This document shows positions 1 through 11,900 of a stretch of 64,000 nt of DNA, piece after piece (positions within the stretch are counted from its first letter, which is position 1; every line of letters starts with the position of its first letter). A program made the translations under genes and the position numbers. Origin of the DNA: Acanthaster planci (Eukaryota > Echinodermata > Asteroidea > Valvatida > Acanthasteridae); NCBI RefSeq assembly GCF_001949145.1, contig NW_019091402.1, forward strand, positions 2,552,922 through 2,616,921. The letters run 5' to 3'. The notes under the pieces were generated by a model that worked only from the letters and a program-made list of their open reading frames with translations, ran no database searches and had not been told where the DNA came from.

Positions 1-2586
1 GTGGAGCACAAGAACATTGAAAAATTCAATCCGAAATACATCAACATGCTTCATCTGACATGCAAATTACAACTTCAAGTCTACAGCTGTAAAAAATGAA
101 ATTGCACAGAATGTCCCAGACAAGAGACCCACAGTGATAATAGGCGATAATTATAACCATTTGCAAAAGCCGTGCACACAGACGTATTGTTCACAAATAC
201 AGTCCCGGCATTCAATCACAGGATGCAACTGCTCGCTAATGAGTGACAGCATTCTCAGATGCTGACAATGGGCCCTTGAGGGTTTGCTTTTTTTTCCCGA
301 GTTGCACTTCCAAATTAGCATGGCCCGAATTTCACTTTTTCTTTTTTTGCGCTTACAATTATTTCTGATTCCGTATGCTGGGCAGAATGCTTGTCCTTGC
401 CTGGATATGATGGAAGAAAAACAGCGGTGGCAAACAGCTCCGGGCAACAATTCGGATGAATTTTCTTTCCCTGGTTAGTGGAGGCCTGTTTGGCTGAGTG
501 GGTACAAATTTTGTTCTGAAACTCATCGTATCTGATTTCTCCACACAAGCCAAATTGGTGTACTCAGCTGCGGTGGATCTGAGTTCATTTGAATTCAGAA
601 AAAAGAAACACAGGAGTCCATGGCCATGTGTATGCCATCGTTTCCTGTTTTTAGTGAACCCAGATGGGCATCGAATTTGCCTCAAATCTTGATTTGACGG
701 GGATTCGCAATGCTGTGCACCACTAAAGCCATACCGACACTGGACTCTTTCCCCCAAGGGTTTACTGAGCAACTTGTAAAATGAAAATGGTCAAATGTGA
801 CCACTATCTGCACTTGAACTATTGACACAGGAAAATTTTCTCAAAACTGCAGGAGAAGTAATCAAACTGTCATTGCGATGACGTATGAGATTACTTTGTG
901 TGACTTTTCTGCATTTGTTGTTATCCTTTAATAGACAATGTTACTATCCTTATTTTCATCTGGAAATGGCAGTTAATCTCTGAACTGTGTGCAGCATTCC
1001 ACTGTGCTCGGGGTCGGATGTACGCTCTCCTGAGCCACTATCCATGCTTTAACCGACTCAAGCTGTCAGCGCTGGACTTTCCGTCTCGTGGAAAAGTGAC
1101 TCAAGAATTTTTCCTGGGCAGATGTTGGCCAGTAAAAACAACCGTGCCTGGTAAAAATAGCCACGAGGAAAACTTCCCGGGATGTCTACGCTGGACTTAA
1201 AATGAGAAAAGTACCCATCGTCTCAGTAAGTTTGACCCAAAAAATTCCAGTGCGGACAGGGCTTAAGAGGTGGTCGTAGAGATGCCCCTTTCACAGTGCA
1301 CTGTTAGAAAATGGTCGATTATAAGTCGACTGCACTGGGCATGGACAACCTGAATTGTTTGACTTTTTTCCCTGGGTTGAAGATTCTGGAATTGTTTGGA
1401 GCATCCGTATTAATATAAAAATGGTAATTTTTATGAGGCACGGAATGCCCCAACCCATCACGCATTTAATAAATTGTCTACTGACATTTGCTCGTGGCAA
1501 GTCGCCCATTTTTTGGTCGTAAACCGTAAAGCTAATGGCCTCTTTGTGACAACCTCTTGGTGGCGCACTGTATTCCGAGTCATCCATATTATAACATGTC
1601 ATCAAAATGACCATCAAATGCAACGAAAAGCACAGTCAGAGAGAAGCTCTCTGGATCATCTTCGATAGAAGGGGGGGTAGGTTCGCCGGAGGGGAAAGGG
1701 GGCAGAAGAGTTACTGACACTGCACATACCTTGTGTACAAGGAGGGGGGGTGGTTCGAGAAACAACATACATTGTAACGACCGAGAGCTGCAGACATTGC
1801 ATGCACATGAAACTATATTGTACAAACTACACGTCGTCAAGCTTAACAGAATACCACCATAAAGAACATTCCGAGGACAATAAAGCAAACTATATTTATT
1901 ATTCCATACTTTGATATCAACTTGTGGGCCTAGGGTGGGGGGCTACAGGATCTATGGGACATTTCCACCCCCCCCCAGCAATTCCCTTCTCCAAAATCAC
2001 AAAAAAATGTTCAATACAAATTGGCCTCACCCTCCGGAAAGGCTATAAAAATTACAAAAAGAATCTGCACGTTATCCATCCCCCCCCCAAAAAAACCACA
2101 ATTTTGGCCTCCCTCCAAAAAAAATTTGGCCCTGGATTTGCCCTTGGTAATGTCTAGTAGAATGTACTTTCCAGAAAGTGCATTTATAGCCAAATGCTTG
2201 TACGTGTCAACGACCAAATCATCATAAAAATGTTTGTTACGGTGGCATATTCTGCTGTCTCACATCACATGCTCAAATTCACATCAAAAAGCAGCAAAAA
2301 TGAAATGTGTACATGTAGCTATACTACTATCACCATGGAGCTGTAAGTTCACAGCACACTGGTATGTACGCATATGCATGTAGAAATGTATATGGACAAT
2401 GTGAGCTGCAGATCAGTTGGAAGATGAGGCAATGAAAAAAGATTTCGCAAAGAGGAAGATGGTACCGCACAAAGCCAAGCCGACAGGTGACAAGCTAACA
2501 GGCGATTGCGAAGTCATGCGATGATGAACAGGGGAAAAAACAGCAGGAGAATGCACTCTGGGTGCTGTTGAATGTGTTGATAATGA
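1..2586. other. Region without a supported gene, downstream of the minus-strand gene
   Basis: I see no coding exon here. Open frames are short, overlap each other on both strands and lack splice or family support. The stretch has C-rich and G-rich homopolymer tracts (around 1670-1760 and 1930-2100) of the kind found in dispersed repeats elsewhere in the window. The part nearest 2586 should include the 3' UTR of the minus-strand gene. A minus-strand AATAAA lies at 1895-1900. Confidence 0.6.
1895..1900 (-). terminator. Possible polyadenylation signal of the minus-strand gene
   Basis: The plus strand reads TTTATT, which is AATAAA on the minus strand, about 690 bases past the TGA at 2587-2589. 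It would imply a 3' UTR of roughly 0.7 kb. The hexamer is common by chance in AT-rich DNA, and no downstream GU-rich element was confirmed. Confidence 0.25.
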
Positions 2587-2987
2587 TCATGTATGAATAG
2601 ATGTCTTATCATGCAGAATGCGTGGAGGAGATGGCGAGCGTTCATCACCTTCAGTCGCTGGATCCGTCTTGGAGTCTGTGACACTTTGTCTGCCCATATC
2701 CCCACCCTCCTCTGTAGGGGGTTCTGCGGCGGGGTCTGTCACCCTTTCCTGACCCTCCGTGACGGCCTCTCCGGAATCGTCATCTTTCTTATGGGCCCCA
2801 TCTGCTGTGTCCTGCGTGTTGGTTAACTGTTCTGTTTGTGAATGGTCTGAGTTCTGGGGGTCCTCTAGGGCTCTGTCTTCAGGCTGCACGGACTCAACCA
2901 CTGTTTCATGTACCAACTCTCCATTTTCACCACACGTTTGTGCAGGCTGTGGGTCCTCTCCTCCCTCTACTGTGGCAACTGCCTCTG
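2587..2987 (-). CDS. Terminal exon of the acidic acylated protein
   Basis: This exon carries 133 codons including the TGA at 2589-2587. It is rich in Glu, Asp, Thr, Gln and Ser, with one Cys near the start of the exon, and ends SPSPPRILHDKTSIHT. The acceptor is a tandem CAGCAG, so the exon may start at 2987 or 2984, with or without one extra codon. The bias to GA-rich codons over 390 nt without a stop is strong support. Confidence 0.75.
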
Positions 2988-5900
2988 CTGATGGGAGTTA
3001 ATTAATTCTGGAATTTGTTTATCTAAAAAGACTAGATCATTGTCTTACACCTGCATGGGAAACATGTGATGCCGTATGTGAAAGAAAAATGCTCAAAGCA
3101 TAAACACACGGCCAAAATCTGAGGACACGCTATAACTGGTATGGCAACGTGTTCGTGCACATTTTCTTCAGCTTGAGGCTTGTGTGATATTGGCCAGTCA
3201 CAGCACTCTTTAGGTCGACAAGGCATGCAAGGCCTACTTTTCACTTGTCGGCAAGCATCATGCCTCGTTGTTTATAATTCTGATCGCCAAATTACACAAC
3301 ATACAAGTAAATCGTAAAATTGAAAAAAAAATTTTTGCACAGCTGTAGTGTCACGTAATGAAATCCAGGCAAGGGGATCTCTACATTATCAAGGGTAACA
3401 CAGAGACTGCTTTGCAAAAAGCTTCTTTTGACAAAATAATGCTTTCAAACAGATGGCAAACGAAGACTAAATGCGGGCTGATGAATATTCATATTGAAGC
3501 TATGCAGTGATGTGGTTGCTGGTGACAAACGCACACACACAGAACTCTTAAAACAGCACACAGCAACCGCAGGGTAATGATATACACACTTTCAGCGAAT
3601 TGCCTTGGGTGTTGGGGAGTGGTTGCTGTGGCAACCTGCACAGAGGCAAAATATCACATCAAGGACATTGCGTCAATCGCACTGTCCAGGATTTCTCTAA
3701 CTTCACAAACCGACAAATAACTTGGACTGCCCGAAATAAATGAAAAGTCATTGAGTTTTGAGTCAGCGAAGTAGAGCAAGATTTCTTGTTTAACATTTTG
3801 TGGTCAAACTGTTTTTTCTCGCATTTGTGGATTGTTGATTAACTGGCTCACGAGAAGATTTGTTTTTCCTCTTAAAGAGGTGCAACTCATTCAAAATTTA
3901 AAATAATCAAAAGACCTGTCTACACAAGATGAAGAAAATTCTGTCTCTTCTTGTAATTTATTTTACAGATGTCACTCCATTTTCCTGGCCGGGTTTGTTT
4001 GCTTCATAAGGTAAAACAAACAATATTTGTCCTGCTAATTTTCTCTGAACAATTTATTGCTCGCTGTTTTGTCTGAGTATCATTGAAGACCATTTCTATT
4101 CAACCTACTTTTCAGTCTACAAACTGCAACCCGGATGTTAAGGTTAACACTGTCAGCGATTCTAAAAAAGAAAGAGTTTTATGACATTCAAGTCGTAAAT
4201 ACGTCTGAAGTAATCTCTCACTGGGGATATTAAACCCAAATAAGGTGACATGGGGAAGAATAAAGTATATGAGGCAGATCTCATCTGGAGTGAATCAGTT
4301 TGGCTATTAATGATGAAAGTATGTACATGCATATTCACTGTACAGCTGTCCTGCACATTACGCGTATACTATGCAATGGGCAATTTACAAATATTGCAAA
4401 TTCCTTTCAGGATGTTGTAAAATTTAAGACTTTACAAATTTCATTTAGAACACTGTGAAGAAAGACCTTACGCTGTATACTTTCGAAAGCGGAAGTCAAA
4501 TATTTGATTGAACCTCACTTAAATTACATCATTTTCCTAGTTTTAGACTGGTGGAGTGAATTTTCACGTCATTTAAATGAGCATGCCGGAAAGATACACA
4601 ATTGCAGATATTTCAGGTGTTGTGAATCAAATTCCTGAAAGATGTCCCCAGAATCAGGGACTATCTTGGGCTGTCCTGAGCATCTCACCTGGTGCTACTT
4701 CATCCTGCTCGGCTGCTTGATCTCCTTGAGTGCCTTCTTTTGCTTCCTCCTGAGCTGGGGCAGGCTCCGGTTCTGTGGACCAGATCAGGAATCAATCAAT
4801 GCTATCCTGGATTCGTCTTTAGGAATGTTTGTTTTTCCTTGCAATGGGCAAACTGATACATTAGGAATATGTGAGAAAACTGTCAGAAAGAGCAGATCCT
4901 GTAAGTATCCCGAGGTGTGAGGAATTTTACTTCTCTGAACGCACTTAAGGAAGGACGTGAAATGTACATGTACCTATGCTAACAGCCATTCTTCTCTTGT
5001 TGTATTTAAAACACCAACACATTGGTGATTGCTTCCTTTTTTGGGGTGAGAGGGACCTTATTGGTCCCTTTGATTCCCTGGCCAATAGGCATTTAATACA
5101 TTGAAATGTAACTTTAACTCATCTTAATCTTTGATTTGCAGGCCAATATGCAATCCTGAAATTTATCTTTAATTCATCAAAGTTTCAGATTCCCTGTCCA
5201 ATATCACAGGCCAATATACAGTCCTGAGATGTATCTTGAATTCATCTTAATCTCTGAATCTCTGTCCAATATAAAAGGCCAACATACAGTCCTGAAATTC
5301 AATTCACAATGCAGAGAGTGTGAACTTTTTTTTCATAATTTTTTTTTTCTGAATCAAAAGGAATTGTCCCATGTTTGATTAGTGAGGGAATAAAGCCTGA
5401 TTGATTAACTTCCATGCTGCTATGACACAGACAGCGCACTCTTGCAGGAACTCTTGCACTTTGCAACCTTCTGCATGTGTGGCTCTCGTCACCACGGTCA
5501 AGCATTTGCTCACGTTACTGTAAAATTCTTATCAGGTGAGACACATGGGATCGAGACTTGAAGGAAAAAAGTGCATTCAAATGACCTTTTCTGCATTAAT
5601 TGACATTAGAACAGTGGCAGCAGAACAGTTTTGAAAGTGGGGCAAACAAAGATTATTTGGGGGGCAATTTTTTTCGTAGCTCAAATGGTGTGGTAGAAAG
5701 TGGTGTGTGCGTGGGGGAGGGGCCAAATATAGCCATCTTTTTAAAGGTTAGGAGAAATGTCCCCTCCCCTCGATTCCCCTGAGAATACATTTGTACTTTT
5801 AGAACTTCTCATGTTGTTCATGCATGTAGTTGGTTTGTGTGAAAATTTGGCCTCATGATCATGGACATCACCAGGATTTTTCTTTTTTTGGGGGGGGGGT

Positions 5901-8900
5901 TGGCAGGGCTATTGGAGGAGCACTCCCCAGCAGCAAACTGTTGAACCATTAACTGTGGATGGGGGTAGATTTCTAAGCATTTTCAGATAAATTGTTGACT
6001 GTCATCTCTGTTCTTCGTTCTCTTAGTTTCTCTCGCCCAACTTTTGTTTCCTTTTTTCTTCTCTTATTTTTACATTTTCGATCAAGCTCGTCTTTACTAA
6101 CGTCAAAAATCTTTTTGTAAAAAAAAAAAAAATTCTCCCACAAAAGTGCACTCAACTTGTCACACCAACAGAAATTTATTTAATTACCGGAGCACTATCA
6201 CTCTTCATTCCCTGACAGAGATACTTTAAAGTTGCTATGAGTACAGACATTCTGAAATCATCCGTACGTTTAAAGAACAAAATGAAATTAGATGGAATGA
6301 ATTTCAAATCCTACTTTCTAAATACACCGCAACATTGACAACACGCGTGAACGGTGTCCTAAGCGCATTTTCTGTATGATGCATTGAAAGGAACGGCCAA
6401 ATCACCTGCGGCACAAATGCAATGTTGGCGCAGAGCAAAATGAAATGCTCATTTATCAAATGAGTGTTTCTGGGGTGTGCATTTCAGGGTTCATCAGCTG
6501 TGAAAATGCACAGGTGCAATATACAAATGCAGATAAATGGGTGTAAATAGCCAGATGATTAGCCGTACTGACTTTGGAGTTTTCCATCGGTTTGTGCACA
6601 AAGATGCCTTCCCCCATGTACAGTAAATCAGTTCTCTCATGTACAAATACACATATGGAGCGTTTGCGCGATGGAAGAAATGACGTCTTTCAGTAGCAGC
6701 TAAAGTGTTCTACTCCACAAGGCAAAGCGAAGTTTCTGCCACTGAACGAAACGTTTTTTTCCTGCATGAATATCAAACATTCATCCTTCGTTCCTGTATA
6801 CCCCGGCACTCAACTGTCAGGATATTCCTACCACAGCTACAAGTTCAAAAAATGTGTTCAGGGATTAGACGTCTTTAAACGAGAAAAATCCCTGTCACGC
6901 TAGTGGTTGATCATATGTCACTGACTTACTCGGTATATTCAACCTTGCGGCCATTAAATATATCCCGTTAAATATAACTTTGAACTATGTACACAGTGGG
7001 CACAGTCCCAGCTCTTCACACAAGCAAACTGAGACAGTTAAATATACTCTGTTGAATATGACGCTGACCTACAGTATGTACGTGTCTGTACATGTACGTG
7101 TCTGTATGTAGTGGGCACAGTCGCCGCTCTTCAAACAAGCAAAGGACACTTTATCATACGCGCAGGGAAGGCACGGCCCCAGCTTTTCAAACAGAGAGAC
7201 ATACATGTAATTCCAGTCGCAGCTTGGAATGTACAACATTATGTCACGCTTTTACACCAAAAGCTGAGACAGCAAAACGACGACTTATACACAGAGAGGA
7301 TTTAGTCTGGCTTGGTGTAAAACAAATAATGAATGATCCTTTGTCGTTTCCTCATAGAACATTCAACCTGTCACCTCATGAAGTCATTCTTTCCACTACA
7401 CTCACAAACATACATCATTTATAAACTACTTTCGTGCTGTGGCTGAGAGCCGGGATGAATAATTCAACACCACCTGATCCAGAACCCACCAATCAGACGA
7501 CAGGGATTTTTCCACTTGTCCAATGATGCTCAAGATGGCCTTACCTGGTTCAGCCGGTGCTGGTTCCTCCTCTGTCCTCGTATCCACCGGCTCAGGCTGG
7601 CTGTCCTCTGTGGGCTTCTCTTCGTCTTTCTTCTCCTCCTCTTTCTCTGCCTCTTGATCTTTGGGAGGTACTGAATCAAGAAATTTCAATCCAAAAAGGG
7701 TGGTAAGTTCACATAAAATCAACCAATCTTGTATACATTTGATGCAACAGAACAGAACATGTCCTTCCAAAAATTAACACTGTTTACCATGAAAATAATC
7801 ATTCTCAAATATCGCTCATAATATCAATGGTATGAGGGTAGTTCCATGAATTAGGGATCCTTTTTTATTCGTGTCCCTGTCACACCTGACATATGATTTT
7901 GTAAGTTCAGAACACATCACATTGTCCAGGAGTGATAAATTTAGCAAAAGACCTGCCAAACAAATAGTAATAGTTTGAAATCGATTCCAGTGATTTCCAT
8001 ATCAAATAACAAAGGTCAGGTTTAATAGAGACACAAAATTGTCACACTTTTGGACCTAGCTAATTTCTGGAATTACCCATGAATGGTGTTACAGGACACA
8101 ATTACCCTCAAAATAATGGTACTTTCCCGGTCAAAATCATATTCGCTCTGCTACTTCTGAAAGATCAGGATGCAATATTCAACATATGGCTGTAAACTGA
8201 ATGTAGGGAAAATGAACCAAGACAATAACATAATGTGCAAGTGATTGAAGTTAAGAAAAACAGTCATTGTTTCAAGATAAATTATTTGGTTCATCATGAA
8301 TCAGGGACTAATCACCTCGAGACCCAAATCTTTTGTGTGTCCACATCTGATGAGACCATGGGTACTTGGTAAGTTGTGCCACATTTACAAAGTAGGTTTT
8401 GCCCATGTCCAACTCTAGCCACATTGTCATAGTCGGGAGGGGCCATCCTAGGCGTGCTACCCGAGCATGAACTTTCTGGTATACTCAAGTCAAAATCTAC
8501 CACATCAGGCAAAATGATTAAGATCAGAAGGTGGAAGTACATGTGTGCAACTTCTAAGATCCACAGCCTACATACATCCAAAAACTGATTCGGTCTTGTG
8601 GCAATCGATCAACACTTTTAGCACTGTTCGTCAATGAGGTTGCACACTGCATGTCAAATGGCACATTTCTATTGCACGTACATGTATGCCTACGGTGACG
8701 TCCGGCATTGGAATCATTGCACGTACCAGTACATGTACATGTACCTAAGGCCTTAAAACGGACTGATCTGAGCAGATGCCAATGTAACACATCCGTGCAA
8801 ACATCATTCTGAAATTTAAGGTGCATGTTGCAATAAGTCACATCCCAACACCGTAAGGCCTATTTGTAAAAGACACATAAAGGTGTGGGCCTCTGTGTGA

Positions 8901-11900
8901 GAGTGGTGCGGCCGCATTATGGCTGAAATTTCCAGTAGCAGGATTACATGCCCAGCGTACAATCAAAAAAAAATAATTGGTAACAAGAAAAACATCAGTA
9001 GATGGAGGTAACAATGTGTAAAGCGCAGCTGAGATGCTGAGCAGCCGCAGATGAAAAGACTTCTTGGCCAGCCAAGAAGAAATCAATTACACCAATGTGT
9101 GACATTCACATCTTTGCTGTATAATCGAATTTCTTGGCTATAGATAGCCTGACACGGGAGTAATTTGGCGCTTCCCAAAATGGGGAACAGCTTCAACGTT
9201 TCATGCTGCCTTGTAGCCTGCGTTCAGCATTAAATGATTAATTGATCAAAACACTCCAAAAATGATCCTTTGTAAATTGGGCCACTCTTATCTGAGCTTA
9301 CGGTTATATCTTTGTTCATATTTTCTTTGTGTTGACGGGAACGATGCCTCCAACCATTTTGGAGAACAAAGTGCAAGAGGACACTACTTTGTCAACGTGT
9401 TTATTCTGCTCTGCGTAGTGTGTACTATGACATATATATCGAGATGTTTTTCAGTACGAGGCATATCAATCCATCTGTAAGTCAGCATGTACTTCAAACT
9501 TTGAAATTTATTACATGGAGGTCAAACTTTGATGAGTAATAAGCACCATACAGTCTTTGGAATTAAGTTTTTAACATTTCGACTTTATTGTTCTCTCTTT
9601 TTAGATCTTTTCCAGAACCCCTGAAAATATCACAATGGTCGTTTATCAAAGCATGAATTTACCGCTGAATTTAATTGTTAGTGATGAAGAAAAATTAACA
9701 TTTCTGGAAATACATACAATTACATATAAATACACCCACAAAGCACTTCATGCCGTGACCCTTCCCACAAGTGCAAAAATCTCACGACTGAGTCCTGTGA
9801 AAGATCCATAGCTTGCAAAGGGGGACGGGGGGAACATGTACCCATGTTCAACAGGGGAGGAGGGTATCCCATCCAATCGAGCTGAAGCCGGACAAACAAG
9901 GCATCTGTCTGTAAATTGTTAAATACCCAGTTCATCAGCTGACAGCAAAAGTCCTCATGGAAAAGGTATTTTCCCTGAGGGGGGTATGCCGAGTGTAACT
10001 CACTCCATCATAAACGACACAGCGACATAAAAAGATCTAGCCATATACATGTATCCTGGAACATGTATCCAGGTGCACATGTACATTCTTATCACACACT
10101 GCAGTGGTGACTTTCAAATCAACAAAGGGACTGGTTAATATATTAACTACTGTGAACTTATCAACTGAGATTGGGGCTGGGTAAATCTTACGGTGCTGTC
10201 CGTAGTTTTCATCCTCATTTTCACCAGCATTCAAACGATAGGGACGAGGGGGGTTAAAGACCTTGCGTACATTTTGTCTGAATATGAGAAATGATGATCC
10301 GTCGAAGGATCCGTCAGCTCGCCATCCGTTGTCATTTTTTGCCCGCTGATGTTGACTTTGGGGGGGGGAGAGGAGGGGAGGGGGTAGTAAAAAGTCTACT
10401 TTTTGTACACTTATGAAAATGATTATAAAGATGAGCAAAGAAATTGACTGGAGTGGGATTTGAACCTGCGACCGCTGGAACACCGTACCAGTGCTCTACC
10501 AATTCAGCTTTCCAGCCCTACATGTACGTTGGTGGTTCTTCCCATTTGTCAATATCTCTGTTCGGGGGGGGGACACTAGCCAGAAGCCATGAAACATGAA
10601 ACACCATGTTGCCAGGGATCACACCCCGATGAAAATTTATGAAAATGAGGAGAATTATGGATGGCCCTTAAGGAATTATGGAAGATGTATTGCAATGCTT
10701 AAGACACCAACAGAGCTGCATGTACCTGCACCTGGATCTTTCAATGAACACATCAACAAAATGTCAACGGTCATGAGCTCGAGTACTGATGAATCAAACA
10801 AGAATTATCAGTTACGTTGTAAAACTCTGAGTGGATATTATGCAAGCACAACCGTGGGTGCAAGGTGTGTGTGAGCCCACTTGCAGTGCAAATATTTTGG
10901 TATCGAGCCCTGTAGAGACGCACAAGTGCCCATGTGGTGTTGATGGTCTCTTGTTGCCATGTTTTCAAGTGTAAATATTGCCCTGTTGCTAAGGACATTG
11001 ACCCCCCATATCGGGTGATATTTGAAGGTCTCATATGTATGAACAATACATCCAACATATCATGTTGGTATAGATAGAGCCCCCCCTTTTATACATGAGT
11101 GAACTGGGTTTTTTTTTCACATCTCTCTACAGTGATTGCCGTGACAGTTTTGTGATGTGTTTAAGGGCAAGAGTGAATGCCATATCAAGCTTAAATGAAC
11201 GACGATTTGAAATCGTCGATTTCTCATGCTTACACATACTTCAGTGGGATACATAAATTACACATCATCAAGAAAATGACAGTCACTTGGTTAACCTGAA
11301 GGACTTTCTTTCACATTTTTTAACATGGACGACGTGATCTTATTTCTCCAAGCTTCCACTACAGAGCTACATATGCACTTGAATACTCTTTTTACAGTTC
11401 ACGCACCCGTTAATTAATACAAATCAAAAGGAACTCATATGCATGATAGCAATTAAAATGAAGTAAAGTATTCCTGAAACTATCATGCATAGCTGTGCAC
11501 TGAACCGTAACTAAGTCTAGCAGGAAGGCATACGGTGCGCGATTCACATGTAATACTTCTCCAAAGTTCATGCCCAAAAGTCCTTTTTTCTGGTCTGTGG
11601 GTCAACACCCGCCGCATGACAACATGAATGCATGCATGCTTAGAGGCTGGCAGACATCCAGCCAGCGAGACAATTGGTGAAGGGAAGAAATTTCTGAATA
11701 ACTGTGGCCCCTCGAAAAAAAATGACATAAGGAGGAGGGGAGAACCACTTTTTCCGGGAGGAAAAACTTCTAGGACTGAACCACTCATCAGCTTGGAATT
11801 AAGAAACAGTTACGATAGTAGGAAAGGGTCCAGTTCGAATTTTTTTCAAGCAAGTATGGTGATTTTCATCCCTTTTCATGTCCTTTTTTCCTTCCATTGC

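Larger units (their letters stand above)
2988..7544 (-). other. Introns 2 and 3 of the acidic protein gene
   Basis: Two introns (7544-4773 and 4688-2988) flank exon 3. They hold a tandem repeat of about 68 bp (5072-5302), a relic beginning CAGTGGCAGCAGAAC near 5612, and G-rich tracts near 5880. I see no further exon with matching phase and composition. Confidence 0.6.

Noticed and set aside
359-772. 137-codon minus-strand open frame
   Set aside because: Composition looks random, it overlaps other frames, and there is no family or splice support.
8316-8496. Possible extra minus-strand exon with an open frame of about 60 codons
   Set aside because: It has an AG before it and a GTGATT donor after it, but it enters in phase 1 and leaves in phase 2, unlike every other exon of the gene. 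The acceptor lacks a pyrimidine tract and the composition (Cys-rich, not acidic) does not match.
10446-10517. Functional tRNA gene
   Set aside because: The acceptor stem pairs, but the T stem is mismatched, the base before the anticodon is C, and related degenerate copies occur elsewhere. A SINE head or pseudogene is more likely.
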